NCBI GenBank assembly: GCA_029253085.1 | Contig: JAQXAF010000002.1 | Coordinates: 1 to 49,161 of the forward strand | DNA: 49,161 nt | Origin: Luminiphilus sp. | Lineage (GTDB): Bacteria; Pseudomonadota; Gammaproteobacteria; Pseudomonadales; Halieaceae | Direction of reading: 5' to 3' | In this document: piece after piece, positions 20,901 to 29,618 of the stretch | How the letters are laid out: every line of letters starts with the position of its first letter | How positions within the stretch are numbered: position 1 is the first letter of the stretch | The notes under the pieces: generated by a model | Database searches by the model: none | What the model saw: the letters and a program-made list of their open reading frames with translations, nothing else | Told to the model about the DNA's origin: nothing | Program-made: the position numbers and the translations under genes

Positions 20901-21828
20901 TCGGCCACCCGAGCTACCTGTGGCTCTAGACGTCACCGTGGCCAATCTTAAGTTTGAAGAGCAGGCATTGGGTGCGGCTAAGTTTCGCCTTAACAGTGCA
21001 GCTGATGCGTTGATCATTGACAACATACAGGGCCAACTTGCAGGTTTGAAACTTTTGGAGGGGACTGGCCTGACTTGGTCAGAGGGCAATCAAGGTCGCT
21101 GGGTTACCGATCTTAGTGTTCAGGCAGAGGTGGCCGACTTACAGCGAACATTTACCGATTTATCATTGGAACCCCTTGTAACCACAAAGTCGGGTGTTAT
21201 CCAGGCGGACCTCGCTTGGCCTGGTGGGCCCACCGACTTGAACCTTCTGGCTTTAACTGGATCTGCGAAGATGGCTTTAACCGAGGGGTCTTTCTTGCCG
21301 GTTTCATCGGGGGCAACTGGGGCGGTGCGTTTATTCAGCCTATTAAATTTAGCGGGACTTTTTGGTCGCGCCGATGTGACTAGAATTTTTGATCCAGGCG
21401 TTACGTTCCGCTCCGCGGACGGGCAATTTGAGTTTAGTCCAGGTAACGTTGAAATTGCTGAGTTCAATATTATTGGCACGGGTGGCGGATTTAACTTCAG
21501 CAGTGATATTGATCTTGTTACTGAGATGATCGACGGGGAGTTAGTCGTGACATTGCCGTTGGTAGAAAATATTCCCTGGGTAGCCGCTTTGGTGGGAGGG
21601 ATTCCTGTGGCAGCCGGAGCTTACTTGGTCAGCAAGGTTTTTGAAGACCAGTTCTTAAGTTTGAGCAGTGGTGTCTACTCCGTTAAGGGCAATCTCAGTG
21701 CTCCAGAGGTAAAATTCGTTCGGATATTTGACGCCGGATCAGCTGTTGATTCTGAGCCTCCGATCTCCGACAACGCGCAAGAAAACCCTCAAGAAAGCCC
21801 TCAAAAATCCGCTTCCGAAGACTCCTGA
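17926..21828 (+). CDS. yhdP: AsmA-like inner-membrane protein YhdP
   Basis: The 1300-residue product has one N-terminal membrane helix (about residues 16-36) and a very long beta-rich periplasmic region with the AsmA-like (DUF3971) fold and a C-terminal hydrophobic hairpin near IPWVAALVGGIPVAAGAY. YhdP, TamB and YdbH are bridge-like proteins thought to carry phospholipids to the outer membrane; this is family knowledge. The last 30 residues are rich in Ser, Glu and Pro (the repeats QENPQESPQKS). It ends in a 28-base tail-to-tail overlap with yjgA. Confidence 0.93.
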   Translation: MSIERIYHVLGRTLWRSMLVLIVLLAVYVAGARALLSALPVYQQTVNDWLTEKTGLSYGISSVRGDIEKFQPSIQVNGLHIVLPNGRPIVFESAEVTVDPWASLLAGQVRLDTLRLNGLAVDLPVGALSPSAGDGGAARLAAGLLVAFRKVTIERAEIWLVGAEGDRQQLNVMLDLHRSGSERQVVVEVSGPQNSHLSISGSSIGDILQLDRFAGELYGRLSIPNAEWLSSFFSDGFNVNGELDFWYRNNSQQPNIDLSLNLADLSWSYQDGRTVKLDTFAFDAGVNIQSGGWITRLQSLVVSANATAFSLDRLEIDGRGDGLRLKTEELDLGRLAKTVVASDLLPSKASAVLSELNPTGSLVALEAGLADWRKPLSDWSMMAQIHNVSVQARRKLPGLLGIDGTVEATHSGAIAWIDTEDFTLDLPRVYREPIDFKQILGRISASWNSDTLYLHSGIFDGEHEEHLANALFGMTIPLVPQALQGPPLAMYLDVGVPAASVDVRQNYIPYRIPQVLEQWLDSSILEGKLSQIGFSWRGGFKDFGSGLQSMQIAAGVTDSDIKFQPGWPKISGFEGTLLVDTDRVSVWGRQGRVSNTTVEGVSVEVDAAKTAGGLLASGQFRGRGAAGLELLQRSPIYNYAATLLDDLEVDGSVSGELTLAMDIRSAATAPRVAVTTELVEAKIKSRLLALTLENVEGGLDFNSETGFSSRSLRSTLFGEPVTTEVGAGSSELDGAAIFDARFTADVSGADLLAWSQGLAAYSMTGEEQTQLLSGKTQMVVDVAVGDEMQFGVSSALAGLEVALPKPLGKSAEVETPLSLIFQPSKPIPLEVFWFERVQGQLFQEAAGISGLALDLTPRPDPIPFSGKPAASGIDVFGQVSRVELDPWLAALRQLTFTNSSNSLQWPLHINALGFDEVVVGTIAVEDVTVDVTPYTSWYQLGINTSWLDAELTIPEDDRNIALIINHLDYDELGGLSTVTTDLYPSENQIKARRPPELPVALDVTVANLKFEEQALGAAKFRLNSAADALIIDNIQGQLAGLKLLEGTGLTWSEGNQGRWVTDLSVQAEVADLQRTFTDLSLEPLVTTKSGVIQADLAWPGGPTDLNLLALTGSAKMALTEGSFLPVSSGATGAVRLFSLLNLAGLFGRADVTRIFDPGVTFRSADGQFEFSPGNVEIAEFNIIGTGGGFNFSSDIDLVTEMIDGELVVTLPLVENIPWVAALVGGIPVAAGAYLVSKVFEDQFLSLSSGVYSVKGNLSAPEVKFVRIFDAGSAVDSEPPISDNAQENPQESPQKSASEDS

Positions 21829-22334
21829 AGTTCTCGTAGATACTTAAATAGCTTTCTTGCCTGCTCTTTCGCTCGAGGGCCACTGACATCGCTTTGGCGA
21901 GCGAGATGCCGGAGTTGTTGACGATCGGCGTGGGGAAACGCCGCGAGGGCTGCTGGTAGGGCGGCGTCTCCTTGAGTGATCAAAGCATCTCTTAGCTGTT
22001 CAAGTTGGTGCAGCTGTGCACGCTCTGCCTGATGAACGCCATCGAGTTTGGCGAGGGCCGTCTCTATAGGTTCAGGGTCGATAACTCGCATCAGCTTACC
22101 GATGTATTGCAGCTGGCGACGGAGTCCACCGCGTTGCGTAATTTTTCGCGCTTGAAGCACCGCTTCTTGCAGACGCGCATCCTCGATGGGAATCTGCTCA
22201 AGCTGGCTGGGTGTCAAATTAACCAACCGGGTTCCCAGCACCTGAAGCGCGGTCATGGCGCGTTTCTTGGAGCTTTTGCTCGGTGGCGCGTCCTCAGGAT
22301 TCCAGTCGCTGTCTTCAATATCAGTCTTAACCAT
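21801..22334 (-). CDS. yjgA: Ribosome-associated protein YjgA/DarP (DUF615)
   Basis: The 177-residue product is a highly charged helical DUF615 protein. DarP is reported to bind late 50S precursors and assist their maturation. The family pattern SKSSKKRAMTALQ, LVNLTPSQLEQIPI and RGGLRRQLQYIGKLMR is clear. The ATG at 22334 gives MVKTDIEDSDWN and overlaps the mgtE stop by 8 bases; an in-frame upstream GTG/ATG would lie inside mgtE. The C-terminus overlaps the end of yhdP on the other strand. Confidence 0.92.
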   Translation of the reverse strand: MVKTDIEDSDWNPEDAPPSKSSKKRAMTALQVLGTRLVNLTPSQLEQIPIEDARLQEAVLQARKITQRGGLRRQLQYIGKLMRVIDPEPIETALAKLDGVHQAERAQLHQLEQLRDALITQGDAALPAALAAFPHADRQQLRHLARQSDVSGPRAKEQARKLFKYLRELQESSEADF

Positions 22335-23676
22335 AAAAAATTGCTGCCAATCCAAGAAAGGATAAAAAGCCCACTACGTCAGTGACGGTGGTGAGTACGA
22401 CACCTCCTGCTAGTGCGGGGTCTATTCCCAGCCGCTTTAATGTCAGAGGAATAACCGCACCGGCTATTCCAGCGGTCATGAGGTTGATCATCATCGCTGC
22501 GGCAATAACTAGCCCCAATGTCCAGTCTTCAAACCAAGCCGAAGCTGCGGCAGCAACAACAAGAGCCCAAAGAATGCCATTAGCCAGCCCCACCAAGGCT
22601 TCCCGCGCCACCAACCAGCGTTGACTGCGGCTATTTAATTGGCCCATCGCAAGGCCTCGAATCAAGACGGTAAGGGTTTGAGTCCCAGCAACGCCACCCA
22701 TTGACGCCACGATTGGCATTAGCACTGCAAGAGCGACCACTTTTTCAATGGTGTCCTGAAAAACATTGATTACTGACGATGCAATTAACGCTGTAATGAG
22801 ATTAATACCTAGCCAAACGGCGCGGCGCGGCGCGGTCTGCATTACCGTAGCAAAGGTATCTTCATCTTCTCCAATTCCCCCCAGAGAGGTTAGAGAATGG
22901 TCGGCTTCTTCTCGGATTACGTCGACGACGTCGTCGATGGTAATTCGGCCTAATAAGCGATTTTTTTCGTCGACAACCGGAGCGGAAATCCAGTCATTTC
23001 TCTCAAATAGTCTGGCGACTTCCGCCGCAGGCAGCTGAGCAGGAATCGCATCGCGATTCGTAAGCATCATCTCCCTTACCGACTGGCTGGGATCTGTAAC
23101 GAGAAGAATCCGTATTGGAAGAATGCCGACAAAATGATCCTCCCGATTAACGACAATGATGCTGTCGGTATTCTGCGGTATCTCTGCATGCCGACGGAGA
23201 TAACGCATGACGACGTCGAGGGTCATATCGGCTCGAATTGAGATGGTGTCGGTGCTCATCAGACCACCCGCCACATCATCTGGAAAGGCTAGGACAGTGG
23301 CGAGTCGCGTTCGATCGGCCTCATCCATAATCCCAAGAACCTGTTCGGTTATGGAATCAGGAAGATCGTGAAGAATGTCGGCGACATCATCGTCATCGAG
23401 CTGACCCACGATTAAAGCGAGGGCCTTGGGCTCCATTTCTACGAGGAATTGATTGCGTAAGTCTTCGGGTAACTCGTTGAGAACGTCGGCTTCTTGTTCC
23501 GGCTCCAACAGGCTCCAGATAACCTGTCGAATTCGGGGTGGGTACGAGGTGATCAGATAAGCAACGTCCCCGGGAGACAGATCGCCGACAATACCGGCAA
23601 CGTCGCCGAGGGTTCCCGCGTCGAGCGCGCGATCAAGCTGCGCGAGCTGTGTTTTTGTTGTAACCGAAGAATTCAC
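22327..23676 (-). CDS. mgtE: Magnesium transporter MgtE
   Basis: MgtE is a Mg2+-gated dimeric channel. The 449-residue product has the cytosolic N domain with its superhelical repeats (about residues 30-135), two CBS domains (about 140-265), and a five-helix membrane domain from about 285 with RLGIDPALAGGVVLTTVTDVVGF, whose Asp is the pore ligand in characterised MgtE. The start is GTG with CGGAGGG upstream. The 94-base gap to ptsO is too short for a Mg2+ riboswitch that I could recognise. Confidence 0.95.
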   Translation of the reverse strand: MNSSVTTKTQLAQLDRALDAGTLGDVAGIVGDLSPGDVAYLITSYPPRIRQVIWSLLEPEQEADVLNELPEDLRNQFLVEMEPKALALIVGQLDDDDVADILHDLPDSITEQVLGIMDEADRTRLATVLAFPDDVAGGLMSTDTISIRADMTLDVVMRYLRRHAEIPQNTDSIIVVNREDHFVGILPIRILLVTDPSQSVREMMLTNRDAIPAQLPAAEVARLFERNDWISAPVVDEKNRLLGRITIDDVVDVIREEADHSLTSLGGIGEDEDTFATVMQTAPRRAVWLGINLITALIASSVINVFQDTIEKVVALAVLMPIVASMGGVAGTQTLTVLIRGLAMGQLNSRSQRWLVAREALVGLANGILWALVVAAAASAWFEDWTLGLVIAAAMMINLMTAGIAGAVIPLTLKRLGIDPALAGGVVLTTVTDVVGFLSFLGLAAIFYG

Positions 23677-23770
23677 GGCCAGCCCTCCGTTCCCAGCCTA
23701 AGATTATCGGTGACTATCCGACGCGGTGCACCTAAAGAGACGGTGAATATGACCTCACTAAGGAAACGTT

Positions 23771-24040
23771 TTATTCGGATTCGCCAAAGCGATCATTGAT
23801 TAAGGCTAAGATGGCCTCGTGGGCAGCTTGTTCATCGTCCCCGTCGATCGTTAGATGCAATGGTGTGCCCTGACCCGCAGCCAAAAGCATGACTGACATA
23901 ATACTTTTTGCGTCAACCGTTTGGTCGTTTTTCCGCAATGAAATTTGGCTACTGAAGCCTGCTGCACAATCGATAAGCTTTGCTGCGGCTCGGGCGTGCA
24001 GTCCAAGGCGATTAATGATGACAACCGTATCTTCAATCAT
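23771..24040 (-). CDS. ptsO: Nitrogen PTS phosphocarrier NPr (HPr family)
   Basis: The 89-residue product is an HPr-like carrier with the active-site His15 in NRLGLHARAAAK and the regulatory-site segment KSIMSVMLLAAGQG. It receives phosphate from EI-Ntr (PtsP, not here) and passes it to PtsN. Its ATG overlaps the rapZ stop by 4 bases, completing rpoN-hpf-ptsN-rapZ-ptsO. Confidence 0.95.
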   Translation of the reverse strand: MIEDTVVIINRLGLHARAAAKLIDCAAGFSSQISLRKNDQTVDAKSIMSVMLLAAGQGTPLHLTIDGDDEQAAHEAILALINDRFGESE

Positions 24041-24906
24041 GCGGTCACCATAGCCGATAGCTCGCGATGACGTATCTGTATTCGCGGATGCTCTTCACGC
24101 AGGGCACGATAAAGCGTCTCCGCTATATAAACCGACCGATGTTGGCCCCCCGTACACCCAATGGCGATAGTCATGTAGGTGCGCTGGGATTCCGCATAGG
24201 CCGGTAGCCAGCGCAGTAATAGGTTTCTGATGTCGCCAATGAACTCCTGAGTCTGGGGATGGCTCTCAAGAAATTGTGCCACGGCAAGGTCTTGGCCGGT
24301 CAGGGGGCGTAGATGACTTTCCCAGTGTGGGTTGGGTAGCAACCGGGCATCAAAGACGAGATCGGCATCAGAGGGTACGCCACGTTTAAAGCCAAACGAT
24401 TCCACAAGCAGCGACAGCCCCTGTTTGTTTGGAGACCCCAGTCGCGCCGAAATCATCGCGCGGAGGTCGTAGAGCGTCAGGTCGCTGGTATCGATAACCA
24501 GGTCAGCAGATTGAGAGAGGCCGCTTAAAAGTTCATGCTCCTGCGCGATCGCCTCTGGCAGTGAATATTTTTCGCTGCTTAGAGGATGTCTTCGGCGCGT
24601 CTCACTGAATCGCTTGGTTAGCACGGCAGGCATAGCATCGAGGAATATAATCTGGCTATTTATAGACTTAGGGAGCGTTGCTATGACCGTCGTAATCTGC
24701 TTCAGATCGGCAGGGCTATTGCGCACGTCTATGCAAACGGCAATGCCCCGAAACGATTGGTACTGCTCTCTCTCGAGTTGCAATGTCAGGGTGGGGAGAA
24801 GTGCTGCGGGCAGGTTGTCTACACAGTAAAAACCCAGGTCCTCTAGCTGATGCAGCGCGGTACTTTTGCCCGAGCCCGACCTCCCGCTTATTATGATCAG
24901 CTCCAT
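24037..24906 (-). CDS. rapZ: RNase adapter protein RapZ
   Basis: RapZ binds GlmZ-type small RNAs and presents them to RNase E, thereby tuning GlmS and amino-sugar supply in enterics. The 289-residue product has Walker A GRSGSGKS (8-15), the middle SFGFKRGVPSDADLVFDARLLPNP motif, and the C-terminal IAIGCTGGQHRSVYIAETL. Whether a GlmZ/GlmY pair exists in this organism cannot be seen from the window. Confidence 0.96.
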   Translation of the reverse strand: MELIIISGRSGSGKSTALHQLEDLGFYCVDNLPAALLPTLTLQLEREQYQSFRGIAVCIDVRNSPADLKQITTVIATLPKSINSQIIFLDAMPAVLTKRFSETRRRHPLSSEKYSLPEAIAQEHELLSGLSQSADLVIDTSDLTLYDLRAMISARLGSPNKQGLSLLVESFGFKRGVPSDADLVFDARLLPNPHWESHLRPLTGQDLAVAQFLESHPQTQEFIGDIRNLLLRWLPAYAESQRTYMTIAIGCTGGQHRSVYIAETLYRALREEHPRIQIRHRELSAMVTA

Positions 24907-24908
24907 GG

Positions 24909-25370
24909 TCAGGCCGCCTTTGCCGCAACCGCAGACTCGAGCAGGCTCGCTGCACTCGAGGCTTTTCTCAGGCCTTTACAATATCCAGCATTGGAGAATC
25001 GGCCGGCGACCTCCGCTAACAGGTCTAGATGTTCCTGCGCTGCGTCAGGCGGTACGAGCAAAACAAAAAGTAGATCTACGGGTTCTCCGTCAGGGGCGTC
25101 GTAGTCGATGGGTGACGCCAAAGTAATCAAGCAGCCCAGCGGCTTGTCCAATCCCGGTACGCGACAATGGGGTACGGCAACACCAGTGCCTAGAGCTGTA
25201 GATCCTAATCGCTCGCGCTCTAGCAGGCTCGCGTAAATCTGCCCCACCTCGAGAGACATCTCAAGCTCAGCAATGTGTTGTGCAACGAGTTCTAGTACCC
25301 GCTTCTTACTCACCGCATTTAACCGGCATACAACGCGCTGCTGGTTTAATAAACTGTCGAGAGAACTCAT
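24909..25370 (-). CDS. ptsN: Nitrogen PTS enzyme IIA (PtsN)
   Basis: PtsN is the terminal phospho-acceptor of the nitrogen PTS, a regulatory chain acting on potassium transport and other targets, with no sugar-transport component. The 153-residue product has the EIIA-Ntr pattern with active His68 in GVAVPHCRVPG. It lies 2 bases before rapZ and 3 bases after hpf. Confidence 0.95.
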   Translation of the reverse strand: MSSLDSLLNQQRVVCRLNAVSKKRVLELVAQHIAELEMSLEVGQIYASLLERERLGSTALGTGVAVPHCRVPGLDKPLGCLITLASPIDYDAPDGEPVDLLFVLLVPPDAAQEHLDLLAEVAGRFSNAGYCKGLRKASSAASLLESAVAAKAA

Positions 25371-25373
25371 CTC

Positions 25374-25670
25374 TTAACGGCCTCGCTGCTTTTCCTTGTG
25401 CTTAATGATTTGCCGATCAAGTTTGTCGGCAAGGGCATCAATGGCTGAGTACATGTCTTCATTTTCTGCTGAAGCAAACAGGTCTGCTCCTGCAATATGT
25501 AAATTCGCCTCGGCTTTATGACTGGCTTTTTCCACCACGAGAGTCACCTCTACATTGGTAATGTGGTCTATGTGCCTTTGCAATTTTTCAAATTTAGCCG
25601 CGACGTGATCGCGCAGACCCTCGGTTACTTCCATGTGATGTCCGCTGACAACTAATTGCATATTCTTCAC
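25374..25670 (-). CDS. hpf: Ribosome hibernation promoting factor (short form)
   Basis: The 98-residue product is the short HPF/YfiA type that binds 30S in stationary phase and supports 100S dimers together with RMF. It has the family's LRDHVAAKFEKLQRHI and DMYSAIDALADKLDRQI segments and a basic tail. It follows rpoN in the conserved sigma-54 cluster. A purine-rich AGGGAGTG lies before the ATG. Confidence 0.95.
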   Translation of the reverse strand: MKNMQLVVSGHHMEVTEGLRDHVAAKFEKLQRHIDHITNVEVTLVVEKASHKAEANLHIAGADLFASAENEDMYSAIDALADKLDRQIIKHKEKQRGR

Positions 25671-25701
25671 TCCCTACTGACTACCACTTCAATACTAAAA
25701 A

Positions 25702-27129
25702 CTAGAGTAACCGACGCCGCTCGTTAGAGGGCGGTATATTGAGTTGCTCCCGGTATTTAGCCACGGTTCTTCTGGCAACAATAATGCCTTGCTCCTCCAA
25801 CAACACACCAAGCTTGTTGTCGCTTAGTGGTTTTTTAGTGTTTTCACCTTGCACCAGTTTTTTAATCAGCGCTTTGATTGCTGTAGACGAACGCTCACCG
25901 CCTTCGGTGGTCGCAACATGACTGGAGAAGAAAAATTTAAGTTCGTAAATGCCGCGCGGCGTATGCATATACTTTCGCGTTGTGGCCCGAGAAACTGTCG
26001 ATTCATGCATGCTTATTTGCTGTGCAATATCGGCGAGGATTAGTGGTTTCATGGCCTCCTCGCCGAGCTCTAAAAACTCCCTTTGATGCTCAACAATTTT
26101 ACTGGCGACTTTTAACAGTGTCTCATTTCTGTTGTGTAAGCTGGTCATAAAGAACTTAGCTTCTTGTAGATTTTCTCGCACAAAAGTTTTGTCGCTTGCT
26201 GATCCGGTTTGTCCTATGAGTTCAGAGTAAAGTGCATTAATTCGAAGTTTTGGTGCAATGTCAGGATTGAGTTCAACACGCCAGTGTCCATTTTTACGCA
26301 GGACAAAAACGTCAGGAATAATGTATTCCGTGGTGCTTTCACCGACGGATGTTCCCGGTGTTGGGTCTAGTGAGCGTATAAGGTTGAGCGCGCCAATAAC
26401 ATCTTCCGGGGTTGTGCGAAGACGCCTAGAAAGCTGCCGGGGATCAGCGGTTGCAATGCTTTCTAGGTGGCGATTGGCGATAGCTCCCGCTGTATTTCGA
26501 TGGGGTATTTCCTCGTCCATTTGGCGAAGTTGAAGCAGTAAACATTCTCGCAAATCCGACGCAAAAATCCCGGTGGGTTCAAAATGCTGTAGACGGTGCA
26601 AGACGGCTAATACTTCATCGAGTTCAATTTCCGGGTCGCGTAAAGCGTCCAAAATTTCTTCGGGCGTCTGCGTTAGGCGGCCGTTGGCATCCACCGCATC
26701 AATAAAGGCGGTTGCAATCATGCGGTCTGTGACGGAGAAACGGGTGAGATTCAACTGCCAGTGCAGTTGGTCATGCAACGTTTCAGGTTCGGCGTCTCGA
26801 TCTGCGAACTGCCCCATTTCCCCGTCGGGGGATGAGGGGGGCGGTGCGGAGGAGGGCATCAGGTCTTCCCAGCGCGTATCAACTGGAAGCTCATCTGCGC
26901 TATCAGGCTCTGAAGCCGGTGCGGTGAAGTCGACTTCGCTCTGGCTGTCTTGGGTCTCCTCGTTGCTGTCGCCGTCCTCCTCGCGTTCGAGCAGCGGGTT
27001 AGATTCGAGGGTTTCTTCTATTGCTTGCTGCAAATCAAGGGTGCTGAGCTGCAATAACTTAATGGCCTGTTGAAGCTGGGGCGTCAACGCCAGTGATTGG
27101 CCCATTTTTAATTGCAGTGACTGCTTCAT
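25702..27129 (-). CDS. rpoN: RNA polymerase sigma-54 factor
   Basis: Sigma-54 directs transcription from -24/-12 promoters with AAA+ activators. The 475-residue product has region I rich in Gln and Leu (MKQSLQLKMGQSLALTPQLQQAIKLL region), an acidic region II (about 60-110), the core-binding domain, and the C-terminal helix-turn-helix with the RpoN box ARRTVAKYRE at about 452-461. The ATG at 27129 is preferred because AGAGGTG lies just before it; the frame stays open for 26 more codons that run into the candidate promoter. Confidence 0.97.
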   Translation of the reverse strand: MKQSLQLKMGQSLALTPQLQQAIKLLQLSTLDLQQAIEETLESNPLLEREEDGDSNEETQDSQSEVDFTAPASEPDSADELPVDTRWEDLMPSSAPPPSSPDGEMGQFADRDAEPETLHDQLHWQLNLTRFSVTDRMIATAFIDAVDANGRLTQTPEEILDALRDPEIELDEVLAVLHRLQHFEPTGIFASDLRECLLLQLRQMDEEIPHRNTAGAIANRHLESIATADPRQLSRRLRTTPEDVIGALNLIRSLDPTPGTSVGESTTEYIIPDVFVLRKNGHWRVELNPDIAPKLRINALYSELIGQTGSASDKTFVRENLQEAKFFMTSLHNRNETLLKVASKIVEHQREFLELGEEAMKPLILADIAQQISMHESTVSRATTRKYMHTPRGIYELKFFFSSHVATTEGGERSSTAIKALIKKLVQGENTKKPLSDNKLGVLLEEQGIIVARRTVAKYREQLNIPPSNERRRLL

Positions 27130-27165
27130 TGCACCTCTTGGAAGCTTTAACCCTACGTCACGCCT

Positions 27166-27195
27166 AGTGTAGCCCTGCCTTGTGGCTCCTCGCAA
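27166..27195 (-). promoter_or_regulatory. Candidate rpoN promoter
   Basis: On the minus strand TTGCGA (27195-27190), an 18-base spacer and TACACT (27171-27166) give a sigma-70-like promoter with 4/6 matches in each box. It would start transcription about 30 bases before the rpoN ATG. It lies in the 156-base gap between lptB and rpoN, which contains no gene. Confidence 0.45.
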
Positions 27196-27285
27196 CGATT
27201 GGCGCACTACTTGCTTTACATTGCTGGAAAATGGCCCGATTAATGACCCACACAGGTGGCCGTTTTCTACTCGGCGATCGATCCA

Positions 27286-28014
27286 TCAAAGAGTGAAATC
27301 GTCGCCCAAATACACGGCTTTGACCTTTTCATCGGTCAGTACTTCCTCGGGTTCACCCGAGGCGATTACGTAACCCTCGCCAACAATATAGGCGCGCTCA
27401 CAAATATCGAGGGTCTCTCTAACGTTGTGGTCTGTTATCAGTACGCCGATACCGCGTTCCTTGAGCTGGTTGACGATTCCTTTTATCTCATTAATCGAAA
27501 TGGGGTCGACACCGGCAAAAGGTTCGTCCAGCAATACAAAGGCGGGATCCAGTGCAAGCGCACGGGCTATTTCAACCCGCCGTCGTTCACCTCCTGATAG
27601 CGCCTGTCCCAGAGAGTTTTCAATGTGACCAAGACTGAACTCAGCCAGTAAATCATCGCAAAGCTTATTTTGATCTGCGCGTTTAATATCTCTACGCATT
27701 TCGAGAATGGACAGCAGGTTGTCTCTCACTGACAAGCGCCGAAAAATGGAGGCTTCCTGTGGCAGATAGCCAATGCCAGCCCGTGCACGTTGGTGGATGG
27801 GTAGTGGTGTTAGATCTTGTTGGTCGAGGAATATGCGTCCCTCATCAGCTTTAACAAGCCCTAAAATCATGTAGAAACAGGTTGTTTTGCCCGCACCATT
27901 AGGTCCGAGTAAGCCAACGATTTCTCCAGAGCTGACCTCCACAGAGACATCTTTGACCACTTTTCTGCCCTTGTAGGCCTTAGCAAGGTTTTGGGCAAAT
28001 AATGTTTTTTGCAT
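27286..28014 (-). CDS. lptB: LPS export ABC transporter ATPase LptB
   Basis: LptB is the cytosolic ATPase of LptB2FGC, which extracts LPS from the inner membrane and pushes it along the Lpt bridge. The 242-residue product has Walker A GPNGAGKT (37-44), Q-loop [10 protein letters not shown], signature LSGGE (139-143), Walker B FVLLDEP and an ITDHNVRE H-loop. It starts 2 bases after the lptA stop. lptF and lptG are not in the window, as usual. Confidence 0.98.
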   Translation of the reverse strand: MQKTLFAQNLAKAYKGRKVVKDVSVEVSSGEIVGLLGPNGAGKTTCFYMILGLVKADEGRIFLDQQDLTPLPIHQRARAGIGYLPQEASIFRRLSVRDNLLSILEMRRDIKRADQNKLCDDLLAEFSLGHIENSLGQALSGGERRRVEIARALALDPAFVLLDEPFAGVDPISINEIKGIVNQLKERGIGVLITDHNVRETLDICERAYIVGEGYVIASGEPEEVLTDEKVKAVYLGDDFTL

Positions 28015-28016
28015 GC

Positions 28017-28565
28017 CTAGGAGTCCGGGTTTTTGGGGCGCTCCATAGCGCTGGGAGGGATAATCATTTCGACGCGCTGTCCGGAGCCCTGACCAGTCGT
28101 CTGATCGCTAGTGGCCGTCACACGCTGCTGACTCAATACGTAATCGATCGTGGCCCCAGTGACAATGGCGCCATCTTGTTCGATTCTAGCATTCTCTGTC
28201 AGCGTTACCTTGTCGCCCTTTTGGTCGTAAGCGATGCGATGGGCGGTTGCCTTGATCGGCGCTTTGCCTTCCTGAGGAGTTTGCTCGAGGGTGGCGGGAG
28301 CGCCTGTTGCGGTAATCAGACCATCAGCAGCATTATCGTATTGATGAAGAGTCAGCAAATCTGCCTCGATATGCAGTGAGCCTTGTGTCAGCTCTACCGA
28401 TCCTTCGTAGCGTGTTTCGCCGGTTTGTTCATTACGCACCGCCGAGTCGGCGGTAATTCTGATTGGCTGGTCGCGGTCAGTGGGTAGAGCTTGACCGAGA
28501 CTTGCGATCGAGGCCATTGATACGGTCGCGAGTAATTGCGCCAACAAGCCGTTGCTACTTCGCAT
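28017..28565 (-). CDS. lptA: LPS transport periplasmic protein LptA
   Basis: LptA forms the beta-jellyroll bridge that carries LPS across the periplasm from LptC to LptD. The 182-residue product has a signal peptide (cleavage near ASLGQA), then the OstA repeat pattern [23 protein letters not shown]. It overlaps lptC by 11 bases and is followed closely by lptB. Confidence 0.95.
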   Translation of the reverse strand: MRSSNGLLAQLLATVSMASIASLGQALPTDRDQPIRITADSAVRNEQTGETRYEGSVELTQGSLHIEADLLTLHQYDNAADGLITATGAPATLEQTPQEGKAPIKATAHRIAYDQKGDKVTLTENARIEQDGAIVTGATIDYVLSQQRVTATSDQTTGQGSGQRVEMIIPPSAMERPKNPDS

Positions 28566-29097
28566 AACGAGTTTCTACCTTTTTCAGCAATGTCGCCTGG
28601 CTGGATGTCAAATCGAGATCCAATCCCGTAGCCGTTGTGATGCTGTTTGCTGTGGATAGCCGCACTCTAGCATCCGTGATTGCCCGATTTTCATTCAATA
28701 GGAGGCGAATGTGGGGTGTCTGCATCTTGGCGTTGCGCTCAAGCTGTTTTATTTCAACGCCTTTGAGAAGAAAAAGTTCTTTGATATCGGGGTATAAGCG
28801 CCCCTCCATGGCCGTCATTTGCCAGTGGTTACCGTTATCATCAGGGCTCCAAAATGTCAGATCCTCCGCATAGGTGACGGGGTCGTTGAGGTATGTTGTC
28901 CCTGACCCAATTGTGAGGTACTGAATGCGTATCCCCGACGGGTCATAACTCCAGCGCTCAGCACGTTCCAGATAACTATCAGCGACTGAGATTGTAGCCA
29001 GTGGTGCTGTGGGGAGAACCTCATCGCCTCTACCCAAAGTCATCCAGAAAAAAGTCGCGACCGCCATCAGTAACAGTGATGAAAACGTAAGCTTCAC
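28555..29097 (-). CDS. lptC: LPS export protein LptC
   Basis: LptC is a bitopic inner-membrane protein linking LptB2FG to LptA. From GTG at 29097 the product is about 180 residues with an N-terminal helix and a beta-jellyroll with the LptC motifs YLNDPVTYAEDLTF and WQMTAMEGRLYPD. The GTG overlaps the kdsC stop as GTGA, the coupling used elsewhere in this window. A GTG at 29127 would add ten residues and overlap kdsC by 34 bases. Neither has a clear ribosome-binding site. Confidence 0.9.
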   Translation of the reverse strand: MKLTFSSLLLMAVATFFWMTLGRGDEVLPTAPLATISVADSYLERAERWSYDPSGIRIQYLTIGSGTTYLNDPVTYAEDLTFWSPDDNGNHWQMTAMEGRLYPDIKELFLLKGVEIKQLERNAKMQTPHIRLLLNENRAITDARVRLSTANSITTATGLDLDLTSSQATLLKKVETRYAK

Positions 29098-29618
29098 TGG
29101 TCGTAGGTTTCTATTAGAGTTTGCCACTCGCCACGGGCTCGGAGTAGGACTTCAGCCCATTCGCGGACAGCGCCTAGGCCTCCAGGAGTTGTCGTAACGT
29201 AGTCCGCGGCATCGCGCAGAAGATCAACTGCATCAGCCGGACAAGCACCAAGCGCGGCGCTCTTGACCGCCGCTAAATCAGGTAAATCGTCCCCCATATA
29301 AGCTGCCTCCTCAAGAGTGCAACCCGCAAGCGCGGCCATTTCGAGCAGCGCTGTTAGTTTGTCTTCTCGGCCCTGAATCACATCCGTTACACCCAGTTCG
29401 GCGGCTCGTCGTTCGACCATGGGCGATGAGCGGCCTGTGATAAAAGCCACTCTCAGTCCCGCTCTTTGCAGGAGTTTGATTCCCAATCCGTCTTTGATAG
29501 AAAATGATTTGTGTTCTACGCCGTTGCTGTCATAGGTCACGGAACCGTTCGTCAGAACGCCATCGACATCCATCGCAACCAATTTCAGTTTTGCAGCAGC
29601 GGTATTGATTTGGTCCAT
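29094..29618 (-). CDS. kdsC: 3-deoxy-D-manno-octulosonate 8-phosphate phosphatase
   Basis: KdsC removes the phosphate from KDO-8-P to give KDO for LPS inner core. The 174-residue product is a small HAD phosphatase without cap domain, with the nucleophile motif MDVDGVLT (Asp17, Asp19), ITGRSSPMV and GDDLPDLAAV. It overlaps kdsD by one base. Confidence 0.97.
   Translation of the reverse strand: MDQINTAAAKLKLVAMDVDGVLTNGSVTYDSNGVEHKSFSIKDGLGIKLLQRAGLRVAFITGRSSPMVERRAAELGVTDVIQGREDKLTALLEMAALAGCTLEEAAYMGDDLPDLAAVKSAALGACPADAVDLLRDAADYVTTTPGGLGAVREWAEVLLRARGEWQTLIETYDQ

Noticed and set aside
23677..23770. Possible Mg2+ riboswitch in the mgtE leader
   Set aside because: The gap from ptsO is 94 bases and shows none of the conserved M-box features; mgtE riboswitches are longer.
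26573..27073. Ser-rich open frame antisense to rpoN region II
   Set aside because: Ser-rich composition comes from the acidic Glu/Asp codons of rpoN read backwards.
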